Source: Polytrichum commune (Eukaryota > Streptophyta > Polytrichopsida > Polytrichales > Polytrichaceae). From it: a stretch of 64,000 nucleotides of DNA. The position numbers and the translations under genes were made by a program. The notes under the pieces were generated by a model. It searched no databases. It was given only the letters and a program-made list of their open reading frames with translations, and had not been told where the DNA came from. Location: positions 7,254,001 to 7,318,000 of the forward strand of contig OX485804.1 of assembly GCA_950295325.1 (NCBI GenBank). The letters are read 5' to 3'. This document shows, one piece after another, positions 33,825-45,808 of the stretch (position 1 is its first letter; each line of letters opens with the position of its first letter).

Positions 33825-34560
33825 GGTGTTATGCGGTACTTACTCTTGTTAATCGGACCCCCATATTTGAATGGTGTGAGGCTCGGTGAGGATCAGAAGA
33901 CAAACACCGTAAAGTCACATGTTCAAAAGAGATTGGACTACGTCTTCAAAATTCATCAACTACTCTACACTCAACACTCAACACAATTGAGGAGGTCTAT
34001 CTGATTTTCAATCCGCTTCTTGGTCATGCTTCGAAGTAGATTTGGTGATGCAACACAAGTTTGGTTACTACGTACATCAGTGTAATCGGCACTTGGAGAA
34101 CATTAACACTCAACTCAACCGAACTCAACTCAACTCAACTCAACTCAACTCGCATTGTGTCTTGTGCAGGTACCAAGCATCGGAGGAATCCCTCCCAAGT
34201 GACTGGATGCGAGAAATAAGAGTCGGTGCCACATCTTCGGTGCTCAAAGGTAGCTACGCTGCATTTATTTCTGGCAACATCGTACAATTTTAGCCGGCTG
34301 ATGCCGCTGACACCACCGAGCCGAGATGAATGGACACCTTAAGTTAGCGTATGTGGGACCGGCGCATGAAGTTACAGATAAACAGGTTGAGGTTCAGGAG
34401 TTACAAAGAATGAAGTTACAAAGAACTGGTTGAAGTTCAGGAGATTTACTCATCATTTTAGAGGAATCTGTGGAACATGCTTCATTTTCATAAAGAAAAC
34501 CCGAAAGATCGCAACATGTAATCCATCAGATGGACTTGGAAACACTCAAATCGTTTTCCA
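33825..34560. repeat. Dispersed repeat copy with a CAACT microsatellite
   Basis: Homologous to 37730-38200 over much of its length (gagattggactacgtcttcaa in both, and agaggaatct further on). A pentanucleotide run (caact)n occupies about 34109-34150. Confidence 0.65.
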
Positions 34561-35147
34561 TTTCTGGGGATGGCCAACTCTATCGATCCATAATGGATTG
34601 GGAGAACCGGCTAGCACACTAAGTTATTGCGTCGGGGTAAAATGCACTCCACGTTTTTACTACGTTTTGCAGCATGTGCGGTGGCTTGCCTTGGCGGTAA
34701 CCACTTTTGTTGTTGTTGTTGTTGTACAATTGCTCATCCGATTATCATGTCTCCCCAATGACTAAAAACAGTCGCGGGACAACAAAGCTGGACCATGTGC
34801 CCAGCCCACGAACCCAAGATCGTGATTTCAAATATCGCAAATGAACTTTCTCGAATCCCCCTATGAAAAACCAGAATTCAAAAAAACAAAAAAAAAACAA
34901 AAAAAAAAAGGGATGATTAAAAGAACCCATGGGGAAAGACCATGTAGAGTAGGCAAGGAAGTCAACGCCACACAATCAGGAACGCCAAGTAATTACCCAC
35001 CTTCTTAAAACAGCAATCAAGTTACTTCTTCGTGCTTTTCAAACTCCAGGAGGACGATCGTGTAATTAATATGCCATAAGCCACTTGTTCGTCAGTTTCA
35101 TCAAGTACTCATAGTGACTTTGCATTGCCGATATATGTATGTGACTA

Positions 35148-35861
35148 CACTAAGGGCCGGTTTACACTACGGTGGAGAAGTCCACCGGTCATGAAAAAAA
35201 GGGCGTTTCTCAATTGTGATTGGTCGAGAATGCAACTCTTGACCGGTGGGTGTTTACACTAGGTGAAGAAAACAATGGTGGTGAACTTTTTCTCATGGAT
35301 GATAAAATGACACGGCCGCCTACATGGCGACACTTTTTGGAGTTGGGCTTCTCCGGAGGAGGAGTTTCTTGTCCGGCCTCAAGAGACCAGAGAAGCCCAA
35401 CTCAATAAAAATATTTTATTGCCTTTAATTCTTCTCCGGCACATCCACCATTTGCCTTATATAACCATGTCTTGGCCAAGCATTCTTGACCGACCGGAGG
35501 CCTTCTCCACCGTAGTGTAAACCGGCCCTAAATAGGTATTTAGTGTTTGATACTCTAAATACGAACGCATACACTAAATGTCACTAACCCTATGAAAGTA
35601 AGTAACATCAAATGTAAACTCAAACACTAAATATCAACTATGATAACATGTGGAAGTTACATGTACACATTTAGTGTTAGTAAGGATATGAAAAAAAATA
35701 AAAAAAATAACAATGATACAAGGAGAAAGGAGGTGGCAGTAGGGAAGGTGGCAGTGCATTCATGTCTAACACTAATTATCAAAGAATTGAAAATTGGTGT
35801 TGAGCAGGATAGGGTGGTAACAACACTAAGTATAATCAAACACTAAATATCATAATTAGTG
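35148..35861. mobile_element. CACTA-ended MITE, left copy, interrupted by another MITE
   Basis: Starts CACTAA at 35148-35153, continues AATAGGTATTTAGTGTTTGA after the inserted MITE, and ends ATCAAACACTAAATATC...TAGTG at 35861. About 336 bp without the insertion. It is an inverted copy of 36144-36465. No clear target duplication was found. Confidence 0.75.
35154..35528. mobile_element. Harbinger/Tourist-like MITE with perfect 27-bp TIRs
   Basis: 375 bp. The ends begin GGGCCGGTTTACACTACGG and are perfect inverted repeats for 27 bp. TAA is present on both sides (35151-35153, 35529-35531), the usual target of PIF/Harbinger elements. It sits inside the terminal repeat of a CACTA-ended MITE. Confidence 0.88.
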
Positions 35862-36143
35862 TAGCTTAATGAGCTACTACAAGTAAAGGGAACTTGTTGT
35901 TTTTTCCTTGTTTGCAGCTTGGGCTTGATTCGATTCTCTTCATTAATACCATCCTAGTGTCTTGGGGAGGACTTTGGGCACACACGGTCAAATTCCTCAT
36001 TAAGCTCATTAATCATATTTCCAAGGCCAACAGCTCACTGTTGGAATTTCTTTATGAGTTTGAGATATATACAATAAATTCTGCTAATAAACGATCTGTG
36101 ATTTTCCTGAAGTCTTGAACTTCAACTGGTTCATCTGTAACTC
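35862..36143. other. Spacer between inverted MITE copies
   Basis: About 280 bp. A short open frame is present on the + strand, but I do not recognise it and do not call it a gene. Confidence 0.4.
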
Positions 36144-36465
36144 CACTAAATAGGATATTTAGTGTTTGATTATATTTAATGTTGTTACCACCCTATCCTA
36201 CTTAACACTAATTTTTAATTTTTTGACAATTAGTGTTAGAAGATATGCTAGAAGATATGTTGGAATTCTCTTTTTTTATCATTGTTATCTCTTTTTTTCC
36301 ATGTCCTTACTAACACTCAATTCAAACATGTAACTTTCACATATTATCATAGTTGATATTTAGTGTTTGAGTTTACATTTGATGTTACTTACTTTCATAG
36401 GGTTATTGATATTTAGTGTATGCGTTCGTATTTAGTGTATCAAACACTAAATATCCTTTTTAGTG
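36144..36465. mobile_element. CACTA-ended MITE, right copy, inverted
   Basis: 322 bp from CACTAAATAGGATATTTAG to CTAAATATCCTTTTTAGTG. Its reverse complement aligns with 35532-35861 over its whole length. Confidence 0.8.
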
Positions 36466-37729
36466 TAGTGGTTGGTTCTCCCCAACCTTATTATTTGTTT
36501 TTTCAGGTAGTAGGTTTGGCTACATGTTGAGTTCAGAAGCAATCAAGGTGGCAAGCTTGGGATTTTTTGTGGAGATCATGGTGGTTGCATTTAGATAAAT
36601 CAAAGGGAGTATTTGGCTGATTCACATAACGTGTGTGTCAATTTGGGTGGTTATTTCTAATCGTATGTGAAAGAAATCCAAGGCTACATGTATGCTTTAA
36701 TAACGTGAACAATGGCCCCAAATTTACATGCGCAGACTACAAGTGGCCACATGCACCACCAACTAAGGGGGAAGTTGGCTACGTATTGAAATTGGCTACA
36801 CAAACAAATTGCACTAGCCCTTTAAACCTCTACAGGCTTTCAAGTTCAACTAGTTTGCAAATGCCCAAGAGGTCCAACATCCACATATCATACGTTTCAA
36901 GCACTTAGCAACATCTTGGGCCAACAAGTGTTGCACTACCCCTCTTCAATAACAATGTGCACCCAAATTGGACAAGTTTGCACACATATAAGATGATCAA
37001 CATTGAAACATCATACATGTGAAGTACCTAAAAGGATTGGACCAACCCGTTTAAACAAGAGAATACAACCAAATGAACATCATTGCTTGAAATTATCACT
37101 CAAACAATAACACATACAAGTGTAAATAAGTAGGGAGGGAGGGAGGGAGGTTGGCGCCTTCAAGCACCACCAGTGCATTCCACTCCAAAACTTGAAATTT
37201 GGTGCCCAAATTTCTTAAATTCCACTACAATCAAAAGGTGTCGCCACTAATTGCCACTACATAAGCAAAGAGGCTACAAGGTACGATTTGAGGAAGCAAG
37301 AGGGTGGCAACCATGAGGGTGGAGAATGGAGGAGAAAAGTGGCAACCCTAGTCTCCCCACCCAACTAAACCCTAGGCAACATGACCCCTTGAATGGGAGG
37401 ATGGACTTTATCCACATCTCACAATGGAGTTCATTGGCTACCCCCAATAATGGAACTTAAAAGCAAGTCCCAATTTTTAGGCAACTCCACTATGTCCTAT
37501 GTGAAGCTAGTCGGCGCCACCTCTTACCCACAAAGAGTGGAGGTGGCACCTTACAAGGCAAAATTTCATTAAACATGTGTATGTAAATCAGTGCACTTCA
37601 TTGTAGCAAAGTGGTTACTAGTAGCTGGAATACTAAATAAAATGGTTGGTTCTCCCTGTTCATTGCCACATACTCACAACAACATCATGGGGTTGACCTA
37701 CGAACGGGGAGATGCAAGTGTTATTCATT
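36466..37729. other. Gene-free stretch
   Basis: Low-complexity and unique intergenic sequence. A (GGGA)n run lies at about 37131-37152. I see no coding support. Confidence 0.4.
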
Positions 37730-38200
37730 ATTCAATTACATTTGTTAATTGGGTCCATTTATATGTGATTGGTGTGTGGTTAGGTGAAGTTCATAGAACA
37801 AACACCATAAAGATACATGTTTTTAAAGAGATTGGACTACGTCTTCAAATTTTATGAACTACTTCACAATCAATAATGAATATAATTAGGAAGACCTATG
37901 TATTCAATTAAGGAATCAACAAATATGATTGAAGCTTCATGATGATTTCTAATGCAACACAAATTTTGTTGTGTAAACCTAATTAGTAGAAGTTGGAGAG
38001 CATGGAAAAACTAACTGAATAACAGCCACATGTCGTGTGCATGCTATACACATGAGCCAGTTCAGTTTGAGATATAATTTAATTCAAGTTCAAGACTTTA
38101 GGCAAATTGCTGATCATATATATTAGAGGAATCTATAGAACAGATCTTAGACTAATTAAGAATAATCAAAAGTTATCAACATGTAACGGGAACTTAGATC
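37730..38200. repeat. Dispersed repeat copy
   Basis: Homologous to 33825-34560 and, in its first 200 bp, to 63815-64000 (tgattggtgtgtg, gagattg.act.c.cttcaaat). Confidence 0.65.
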
Positions 38201-38477
38201 TCAACCAATTTAACCAAAAATCTCCTCGGACACAAGGTGTTGACCTTGTGCGCCTCTTTGTTTTATGTGGTCACCCTTCTTTAGAGGAAAAGAGAAAAAG
38301 CGAAAAAGAGAGAGAGAGATCATTTTGGAGTAAAGGATATTTTGGTAAGGAGAAGAATGCAACTAAGGTCTATGACCCTACTGTAGGCAATATGAGCTTA
38401 AAAATATATTCAACAAGTTTAAGCAATATAAATTGTATGAAATAATGACTTATGACTTCAAATAAATAAAAATATTT

Positions 38478-39617
38478 TCAAGAACTTTTAAAATAGGAGT
38501 TCAAAGATCTCTGGTGTTGCCTACCCAAGTTAGCAACTACCATCTTATCTAAATTCCCTACTAGCTTTTGAAAACTATTGATTTCACTAACACCAAAATG
38601 TAAAGAGTTGTCTAATAAGAAATTAGGCAACAATGATGCATGGCGTTTAGCATCACTAAACTTTATTATAGGTGGAGCACCATCATCCATATCTACTGAA
38701 TGTAGATCAACATTAAGGTCAAAGCCTTGTGCATAATTGATTCTTGAAGCAACCTCCACCAACTCATCAGTGTTCAATTCTAGCTCAGTAATATCTTCCC
38801 CTTCCATGTGAATGTAGGTCTTGATTGACATCTCATCATCACCCAATCGCAACTTTGAAATCAGAACACCAAGTTCATTTGATTCTTCTTGGTTTCTATT
38901 CCTCTCCCTTTCATCAACTAGGGCAAAATCAACATTCCATGTTGCAGGTATATACGAGCCATCCTCCAACAATTCGTGATTATTTGTGCATCCAACTCAT
39001 TTCATACTTCACAATCCCACATGATAGCCTTTCTAATGTTGGGCACTACCTTCCTTAAGTCCTTCAATGTAGCATCATCATATTGTAATAAAACCCATTG
39101 CAATTTTTTTTTCTTATACTAAATTTTGAAAGATGCTATTATACCTTGATCCAAAGGTCGAACTATGCTTGTGACATTGGGAGGAAGGAATACCAAAGTC
39201 ATGTACACAATGATGACATAGAGAGCACAAAGCAAGAGAGTGCACAAAGATATTGATGATACTATATCACCCATGTACAAGGCAACATACTAGGCAAGAG
39301 CCCACTCTAGCCCTAACCATGTCCATTCTACACTAGTAACCCTAATTATCATTAAGTTCCCAATGATAAGTGAAGTTCCCAAGTAGTTCCCAAGTGAAAA
39401 TGGATGTATTTTAGATGTACATAAACCTAGATGAAAGGGAATTTAGCATTAATTACCTCTATATATATGAAAAAATGGAGATTCTAAATGTCGTATTATC
39501 AAGTGCCATAGTCGTATAAAAGAGGGAGTTTTGAACTAAAGAGTTTGGTTGCGCAAAAATGTGTCGCAATATCGAGGGTGTTGTATAAACAAGTGTCATA
39601 CTAACGAGGTTAGACTT
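38478..39617 (-). pseudogene. pogo/Tigger-type transposase remnant
   Basis: The minus strand reads FLPPNVTSIVRPLDQGIIAS near 39180-39130, the conserved motif just before the last catalytic Asp of pogo/Tigger DDE transposases, then KDLRKVVPNIRKAIMWDCEV. The open frame 38972-38478 is the acidic C-terminal part, ending NSYFKSS. Frames are broken between these pieces. The N-terminal DNA-binding half is missing. A terminus resembling the TIR of 43477-44335 (GAGGTTAGACTTTA) lies near 39605-39618; the other end was not found. Confidence 0.75.
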
Positions 39618-39637
39618 TATAGGCTCGCATGTGGGAA

Positions 39638-39684
<47 letters not shown>

Positions 39685-39690
39685 TCACAT
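39638..39690. repeat. TC and CA microsatellite
   Basis: (TC)n followed by (CA)n. Confidence 0.95.
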
Positions 39691-40233
39691 GAAAGAGCTA
39701 CTTTTTGAACCTTTCGGAAGCTCTAATACCATTCTTGAGTTTCTAGAATCTTCAACTTTCCGATGAGTAATTAGATCTTTTGTTTGTAGAACATGGTTGG
39801 AGTAATTAGGCTTGAGCACATGGCAGCGGACTGCCAGGTGGTTCCCTGCGGTTGGCTGGCGAGGGAGGCTGATACGCCAGGCAGGCACAAAGCGCCTTGT
39901 TACGCCCGCCTCCGCCTTCCATTTACCCTATCTTGTGGGTAATCTCAGTGTCATGAAAGAGAAAGGAGAGAGAGGAAATTTGAGTGCTGCAGTAAGGAAC
40001 TTGCAAAGAATTATTTGGTGGAAGACAACGAATCCATGGGTTCTGGGTTTGGACGGAGGGTCCGCTTCGCCACCCTCGCCGGCGGAGCTGGATGAGAATT
40101 GTCGCCTCCGCTAGACGGAGCGGCTGATGGTTGCTCATGTGCGCGGCATCATTAAGTTAGTCTCACATGTGATATGATGATGGGGCATCAAGGAGTGATT
40201 CCTTGGCTTTGAATGTTAGTAGGCTTGATGTAA

Positions 40234-40726
40234 GGGCCACTTCACACACAAGTCAAGAGCTGTGACCATGAAATTGTGAGAGCCCAAAAGAAAGTGTCCA
40301 AAGGCCATCCCAACACACCTCCAAAATCACGTAGTGTGGTCACGGGCCCTCAAGTGTAGTGTGAAGTCATATGTGACCGGGCCCTCAACCAAGTGCTATT
40401 TCAGTGGATTTCTATTCACGCATATCCTCACACATGATAAAATGGAATAAATGCATGGTTGTGAGCGTTCGGAGTGCCATGGTCTCTTGGTTTTGTGCGA
40501 GGCCTACCTCCAAGAAGTGGGTTTTGAGAATAGTCCAAGCGACCATGAACCATGTTCCATTCGATGCCATGTAGACTTTTACCATCTAGCTTGCATTCAC
40601 ATACATACTCCATTGGTCCCTCAAACATAGTGTGAGACGAACTTGAACCGGCTCCGCCTTTTCCACCAATGAGAGTGTTGGAAATGTAATGGTCATGGGC
40701 TCTCAGTCGGGTGTGTGAAGTGGCCC
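40234..40726. mobile_element. Harbinger/Tourist-like MITE
   Basis: 493 bp with inverted ends GGGCCACTTCACACAC, flanked by TAA at 40231-40233 and 40727-40729. Non-coding. Confidence 0.85.
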
Positions 40727-40779
40727 TAAGGAGACCAATGGAAAGCTTGTGTATACTCGTGGGGTGGGAATAAGACTCT

Positions 40780-40800
40780 TGTGTGTGTGTGTGTGTGTTT
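40780..40800. repeat. GT microsatellite
   Basis: A (GT)n run. Confidence 0.9.
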
Positions 40801-41762
40801 TCTACTTATGGGTGAACTGAAAAATTAAGTTTGTAAGTGCACAGTTATTGTAATGAATTTGACAGTAAGGAAGCATGGGTAGATGAACTCAAACTATGGA
40901 CTTTCAACATGTACAGTAGTATGGCCTATTGTTCTATGTGGTGGACACCCAATACATGCAATTGGAGTTGAGGTCAAAAGACTATGGATTGATGACAAAA
41001 TATTTAAATTAATAACTAATTAAGAAGATTGAAAATCATGAAAAAAAATTTGCTAAACTTTTCCAAGGTACATTAAAAACACTAATTAACATGAGACTAT
41101 TGACCACACCAAAGTGCCCTTGGCTTTGGTAAAGAGACAAAAGTTGAGATACTTATGCAAGACTTTTGACATTGGTTGTGCGTATGATTGCATATTGCAC
41201 AAGGTCTGAGTTAAATGAACTTATTGTCAAACTATTGCCTGGAAAAATAATGTGAGATGGAGTGATTGTCACAAATACATACATTGCGGTTGAGAGATTT
41301 CCGATCTCCTTGCACAAATGAATGAAATGTCAATTTAAATCATGAATAATTTAAAATGAACTTATGTTTGTCCAAATTGAACTTCGTTGAGACACCTAGG
41401 TGATACAAAAAAAAAATAACACCTTTTAAGTCTTCCACGAGTGTTTCTATGGATTTTGTTTTCACCAAAATCTCAACTATATAGCCCAATGATATTAATT
41501 GTTGAACCTAAGATGCTATCAATATTTTGAGCACGTACCATGCAATCACTTTTGAGATGTGTCATTGCAACATTCATTTTCAACTACCAAGTTTGCCATA
41601 TGTCACTCAAATATAGTTACCCGGATGAGAAGAATGATCACATAAGGCCCACATCCTACCCACACGTGTTACAAGCAAGACACCAAGACCAACAAGGTGC
41701 CCTAGTTGAAGTGGACCAAGTAAGAAACCTAAAAAACCAAAGAACTATCCAAGAACCAAGTA

Positions 41763-42245
41763 CAGTCCACCCTCAATAAATGTTACACTTATAAACGTTA
41801 ACTCGTTATATTTGTTAACAAAATCGTACTCCCCTCATATTGCTAACTAGAATGTTAACTATGTTAAATGTTAACAATAATTTACTCCCCTCTTTGTTAA
41901 TTTGCCACTTATAAATGTTAACCTACGAAATACATCCAATACTGTGTGATGACATCCATTACATTGACTCACAACCTTTCAAAGTGGCAAAAGCCACCAA
42001 ATTTGACTTTTGTGATCAAATTATTCATCTAGACTATATTGATTCTTATTTTGTTTCATAAAATTAAAAGATTGATTTGATACACATATTTTATTTATGA
42101 TAATTTTGCAAAACTCTCCGTCCATAATTGTAATGAATTTATATTTGTTAAGCATTCAAAAAGCTCCCTTTATAATTGTTACAACGTTAAGAAAATGTTA
42201 GGAAAATTTTACTCCAGAGCCTAACATTTATAGAGGGTGGACTCC
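41763..42245. mobile_element. Mariner-like MITE
   Basis: Inverted ends CAGTCCACCCTCAATAAATG and (reverse complement of right) GGAGTCCACCCTCTATAAATG. A TA precedes the left end; the right TA has decayed to CA. Internal motifs of the ends recur (aattgttacaacgtt). About 480 bp, non-coding. Confidence 0.6.
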
Positions 42246-43476
42246 ATGAAAATTGAATAACCACCAAGAAAAAGGGGGAGATGAGCACCAAAGGAAATCA
42301 AATAATATGAGCCCAAGAGGCGTTGACCTTGACAAGGTCAAGAAACAAAGTGACACCTCAAGGACAACCTACCTACAAATGACGTCATCTAGCTACATTT
42401 AAAGGAAGAACAATTAGCATGCCAAGTGATATGTTTTTTTTTTCCCTAAGCTTGCAAAGTACCTCATGCAAGTGCCACCACTTGTCAAATTGATGAAGGT
42501 GTCAATTTTCTCCCTTGAAATTGAAACACCTATAATTGAGTGGCATTTTGCAAGGCTCGTAGCTAAGAGTAGACAGTTACGAGACACATGATACAAAGAG
42601 ATTGAAAAATGTGTGCATAATAAATAATTGGTCCTCTAAGGTATGTTTTCCTATTACATAGAACTACATGTTGGGAGTTTTTAACATTTTAGAGAATTAT
42701 ACATTTCTTCAAGAGCCTTATACTATCAATCAAAGAAAACAAGACTAAATCTTTAACTTAATCTTCAAATTTTTTGGACATAATATGAATTAGTTAGGAA
42801 TTTTTTAAGTTTTATCCTAGGTTGATCTATGATGGATCTAGTGACACCTCATATTAGATTTCAAGTATACCCATTCATAGAGAATAATAATTGTCATTGT
42901 TATCTATAACTATATGACATCCTCCGTCTAATTTGATATTTACACAATCATCATGTGTGTTGAAATTGACACTTAACGAGTTAATTACAAACTGACTTGA
43001 CTTTAGATACCCTCACCATGTGCCTTGAATTCGGCACCCAAGGATCAAGGAGTAATTATCTTGTCCTTGAAACCATGCTTATCTTAATTAGAGAGAATAA
43101 GTATTATGTTCTTATTCTTGGTACTTGCCTCTTCCATGTAAGTACTTCCATTTCTTTTAATGGATGTGGACTCCACCCAACTCCGAGGCCTGCCCTCGCT
43201 CATTAGGGCCAAGTTCCATGTGCCGGTCCCGGTCCGTTTTTTAGATGGGTGAGAAACGGGTGACATCATCCAAAAAATGGGTGATGTCACCCATTTTATG
43301 GAGGGGTACTTCTATGTGGGGTGCCGGTTTATTCCGATTTCCTACTTTTTAACTAAATTTGGTGAGTGATAAGACATGACACTTCATGAAGGTCACCGGC
43401 AATGAAGGTCATCTAGATTCTAAAAAAATCATAAAATACACGGTTCCCTAGGAGTACTCCTCAAAAGAAGGGATTA

Positions 43477-44335
43477 CAGTCTAACCTTGATAATGTCACC
43501 CTTGTTAATAGAACACCTTGATATTGTCACCTAAAAGTTTGAAACCGATTTTCATAGTGTAAAACTCCCTCGTTATTATCCCTATCACCCTTGGTAATGT
43601 CACTATTTTTTTTCCAAAATCTGTAGTGTAAATGTGATAATACCAAGTATGGATGGATTGTATGTGATGGTTGGATGGATAGATTGTAGTAGCCGAAAGG
43701 GTCTTGTAGAAAAGCTTTGTCCTTTGGAGTACATAAACATGGAAGGTGAAGATGATTTTGAGGTGGAATATTCTACTAAGGAGCTTGTGCAATTAGTGCA
43801 AGATGGCGAACATGTTCTTGATTCCATGGAAGTAGACCCATTGATTGTTGATAGCAGTGATGATGAGTCTAAAGTAGTGAATCTAAGCGATGCACAAAAA
43901 TATGCTAAAGATGTTTTGAATTTTATGGCTAGCCAAGGTTCTCAAATTTTCAACACTCTGGAGTTGTTAGGAATGGAAAAAATCCATGACAAACTCATTA
44001 GAATTGGTGTTGCACATTTAACATCAACAAAACAACGTGACATTAGAAGCTTCTTTGTCTCTAGTGAGAGGTCTTTACCTGATCTCAATGACACATTATG
44101 ATGTGCTCTTGTTGTTATTCACAATTTTGAATTAGATTTTACATTCAAAAACATTGAAGTCTTGTATTTGTTATTTTTTTTACGTTGTAATTTTATTTTG
44201 ATTTTCTACCTTTTTTTTTGATAATATCACATTATGCACAAATCTTCAAAATGTGACATTATCAAATATGTCACACCTTGTTTATATCACTTTTTTTGGT
44301 GAAACGGATGGTGTGACATTATCAAGGTTAGACTG
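43477..44335 (+). mobile_element. pogo-like element, transposase C-terminus only
   Basis: 859 bp with perfect inverted ends of about 23 bp starting CAGTCTAACCTTGATAATG and the TA duplication at 43475-43476 and 44336-44337. It contains the open frame 43634-44101, which matches the C-terminal part of the remnant at 38478-38972 (INMEGEDDFEVEYSTKELV against IHMEGEDITELELNTDELV). The DDE domain is absent, so it is non-autonomous. Confidence 0.88.
43634..44101 (+). CDS. C-terminal fragment of a pogo/Tigger-type transposase
   Basis: 155 codons, open. Acidic middle (DSSDDESK), then a helical segment (KYAKDVLNFMASQGSQIFN) and an end with KQRDIRSFF, resembling the tail of Tigger/JRK-like transposases. 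The similarity to 38478-38972 shows the same family on the other strand. The catalytic core is missing, so it cannot be an active transposase. Whether it is translated is unknown. Confidence 0.65.
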   Translation: MIIPSMDGLYVMVGWIDCSSRKGLVEKLCPLEYINMEGEDDFEVEYSTKELVQLVQDGEHVLDSMEVDPLIVDSSDDESKVVNLSDAQKYAKDVLNFMASQGSQIFNTLELLGMEKIHDKLIRIGVAHLTSTKQRDIRSFFVSSERSLPDLNDTL

Positions 44336-44687
44336 TAGAAGAACAAAGTGGCCTTTAGTATCCAAGGGTGTACCCCAGGTGACCGGCCGATCCGGTCACC
44401 GGAGATTTCTAACTGGCACATGTCCTTCATGTTACCGTTAGGACCGCCGGTCCTTTGGCACCCGTTCTTGCACAACACAAAATGTGGGACACCCATCCAT
44501 GGGGGGTACCGGTCCTTGGGTGAGAAGGATGGGCACATGGCACCACCCTCTTTTCACCGGCCCACCCATTTATTTTGAAAAAAACGGACCGGGACCGGCA
44601 CATGGAACTTGGCCCAATAAGACAACATTCTTTTAGACGTAGTTGGGAATGCATTAATTTGACACTCAAAGTATCTTAACACACAAC

Positions 44688-45800
44688 CGGGGCTGATTTT
44701 TCACAAAGTTTTTGCCTGTCCACGTCCAAAAACCTTGAATTGAAAGGCAAAAAAAATTACAACCCATCCCAAAACCAATAGTTTCTAAACCAACCCGTCC
44801 ATGGAAAGGTTAAAGAAAAAACAACCTGTCCCAAAACCGGTTTGGAAATGAAAATACCCGTCCCGTAATATGTATAAATAAGTCTCTAACAATGTTGGTA
44901 ATTTAAAAAAAACAAAAAACAAAAAAACCAAAAGATGTTGACATGTGACTGTTTGCACTTGGAAACAATAGGATCTTCACAAATTATGCCTCCAATGCCC
45001 GTTAGTTATCTGTATTTTGTTGTCGAATCTCATCTTTCAAGTACACCCCATTCTAATTTCCTCTGCCACCATCATTTCTTTTGATTTCTTGTCCTTCAAT
45101 CTCCCATTTCTTTCCCCACACTCTATCCTCAAGGTGCTTCCATCACCCATTATCGCCCGTCCGTCACCACTCGCATTTCCTCCACAAGAGGGGTTTTTTC
45201 TAGACAAAACCTAATCAAAAGTCATCTACGTGCTAGTTTGAAGTTAGAGACTTTAGATCCTTTGATGTGCATTTGATGTGCAAATATTCCAGTTGAAAAC
45301 ATCAATTGGAATGCAGTGATGCTTGTTTGGAGAAACATGAAGGATAGGAGAATTCATCCACTTCTTTGAAGGGTGAGTAGCTATTTATTTTTAAAATTTT
45401 GAACATGTTTATATATACTAATTCTTATGCAATTGTTGAGTTTACCTTCAATTATAATATTTGACATTATGTTAAAAAGGTTCTAAATTTTTTGGTTAAT
45501 GAATTAATGTATGCAAGTGTATCAAGCACTTCAAGATGGATATTTTGATTGGGTATTAGTGGTTTGATTGCATTATGCTTATATTCACATGTCATATATG
45601 ACATAACGTAATTGATATTTGTACCAATTATATTGTTTGGAAAAAATTATCAAATAAATTGTTATTTCTAGAACTTGTCCAAAGTGAATTTGACACGTCC
45701 AAAAACCTGTTCATTTTCTAAGAACCCGTCCACTGGAAAGGTTTTTTTTTTATGAACATGTCCCTAAACATGTTGGGGACCTTGTGAAAAATCACCACTG
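44688..45800. mobile_element. hAT-like element
   Basis: 1113 bp. Right end (reversed) CAGTGGTGATTTTTCACAA; left end CGGGGCTGATTTTTCACAA. The 8-bp duplication CACACAAC is present at 44680-44687 and 45801-45808. Both ends share further subterminal motifs (acccgtcca.tggaaaggtt). No transposase is seen. Confidence 0.82.
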
Positions 45801-45808
45801 CACACAAC

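Larger units (their letters stand above)
43206..44615. mobile_element. GGGCC-ended MITE with perfect 37-bp TIRs, host of a nested pogo-like element
   Basis: Ends start GGGCCAAGTTCCATGTGCCG and are perfect inverted repeats for 37 bp. Without the element at 43477-44335 and one TA it would be about 550 bp. Flanking triplets (TTA, AAT) do not form a clear duplication. Its family is therefore not certain; Harbinger-like is a guess from the GGGCC ends. Confidence 0.8.

Noticed and set aside
34745-34975. Phe-rich minus-strand frame
   Set aside because: Produced by poly-A runs on the + strand.
38107-38445. 112-codon + strand frame
   Set aside because: Low-complexity Glu/Lys/Arg text in a repeat region, with no family resemblance.
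39812-40114. 100-codon frame in GC-rich sequence
   Set aside because: No recognisable domain and no neighbouring exon in phase. It may be an old promoter or exon, but I cannot support a gene.
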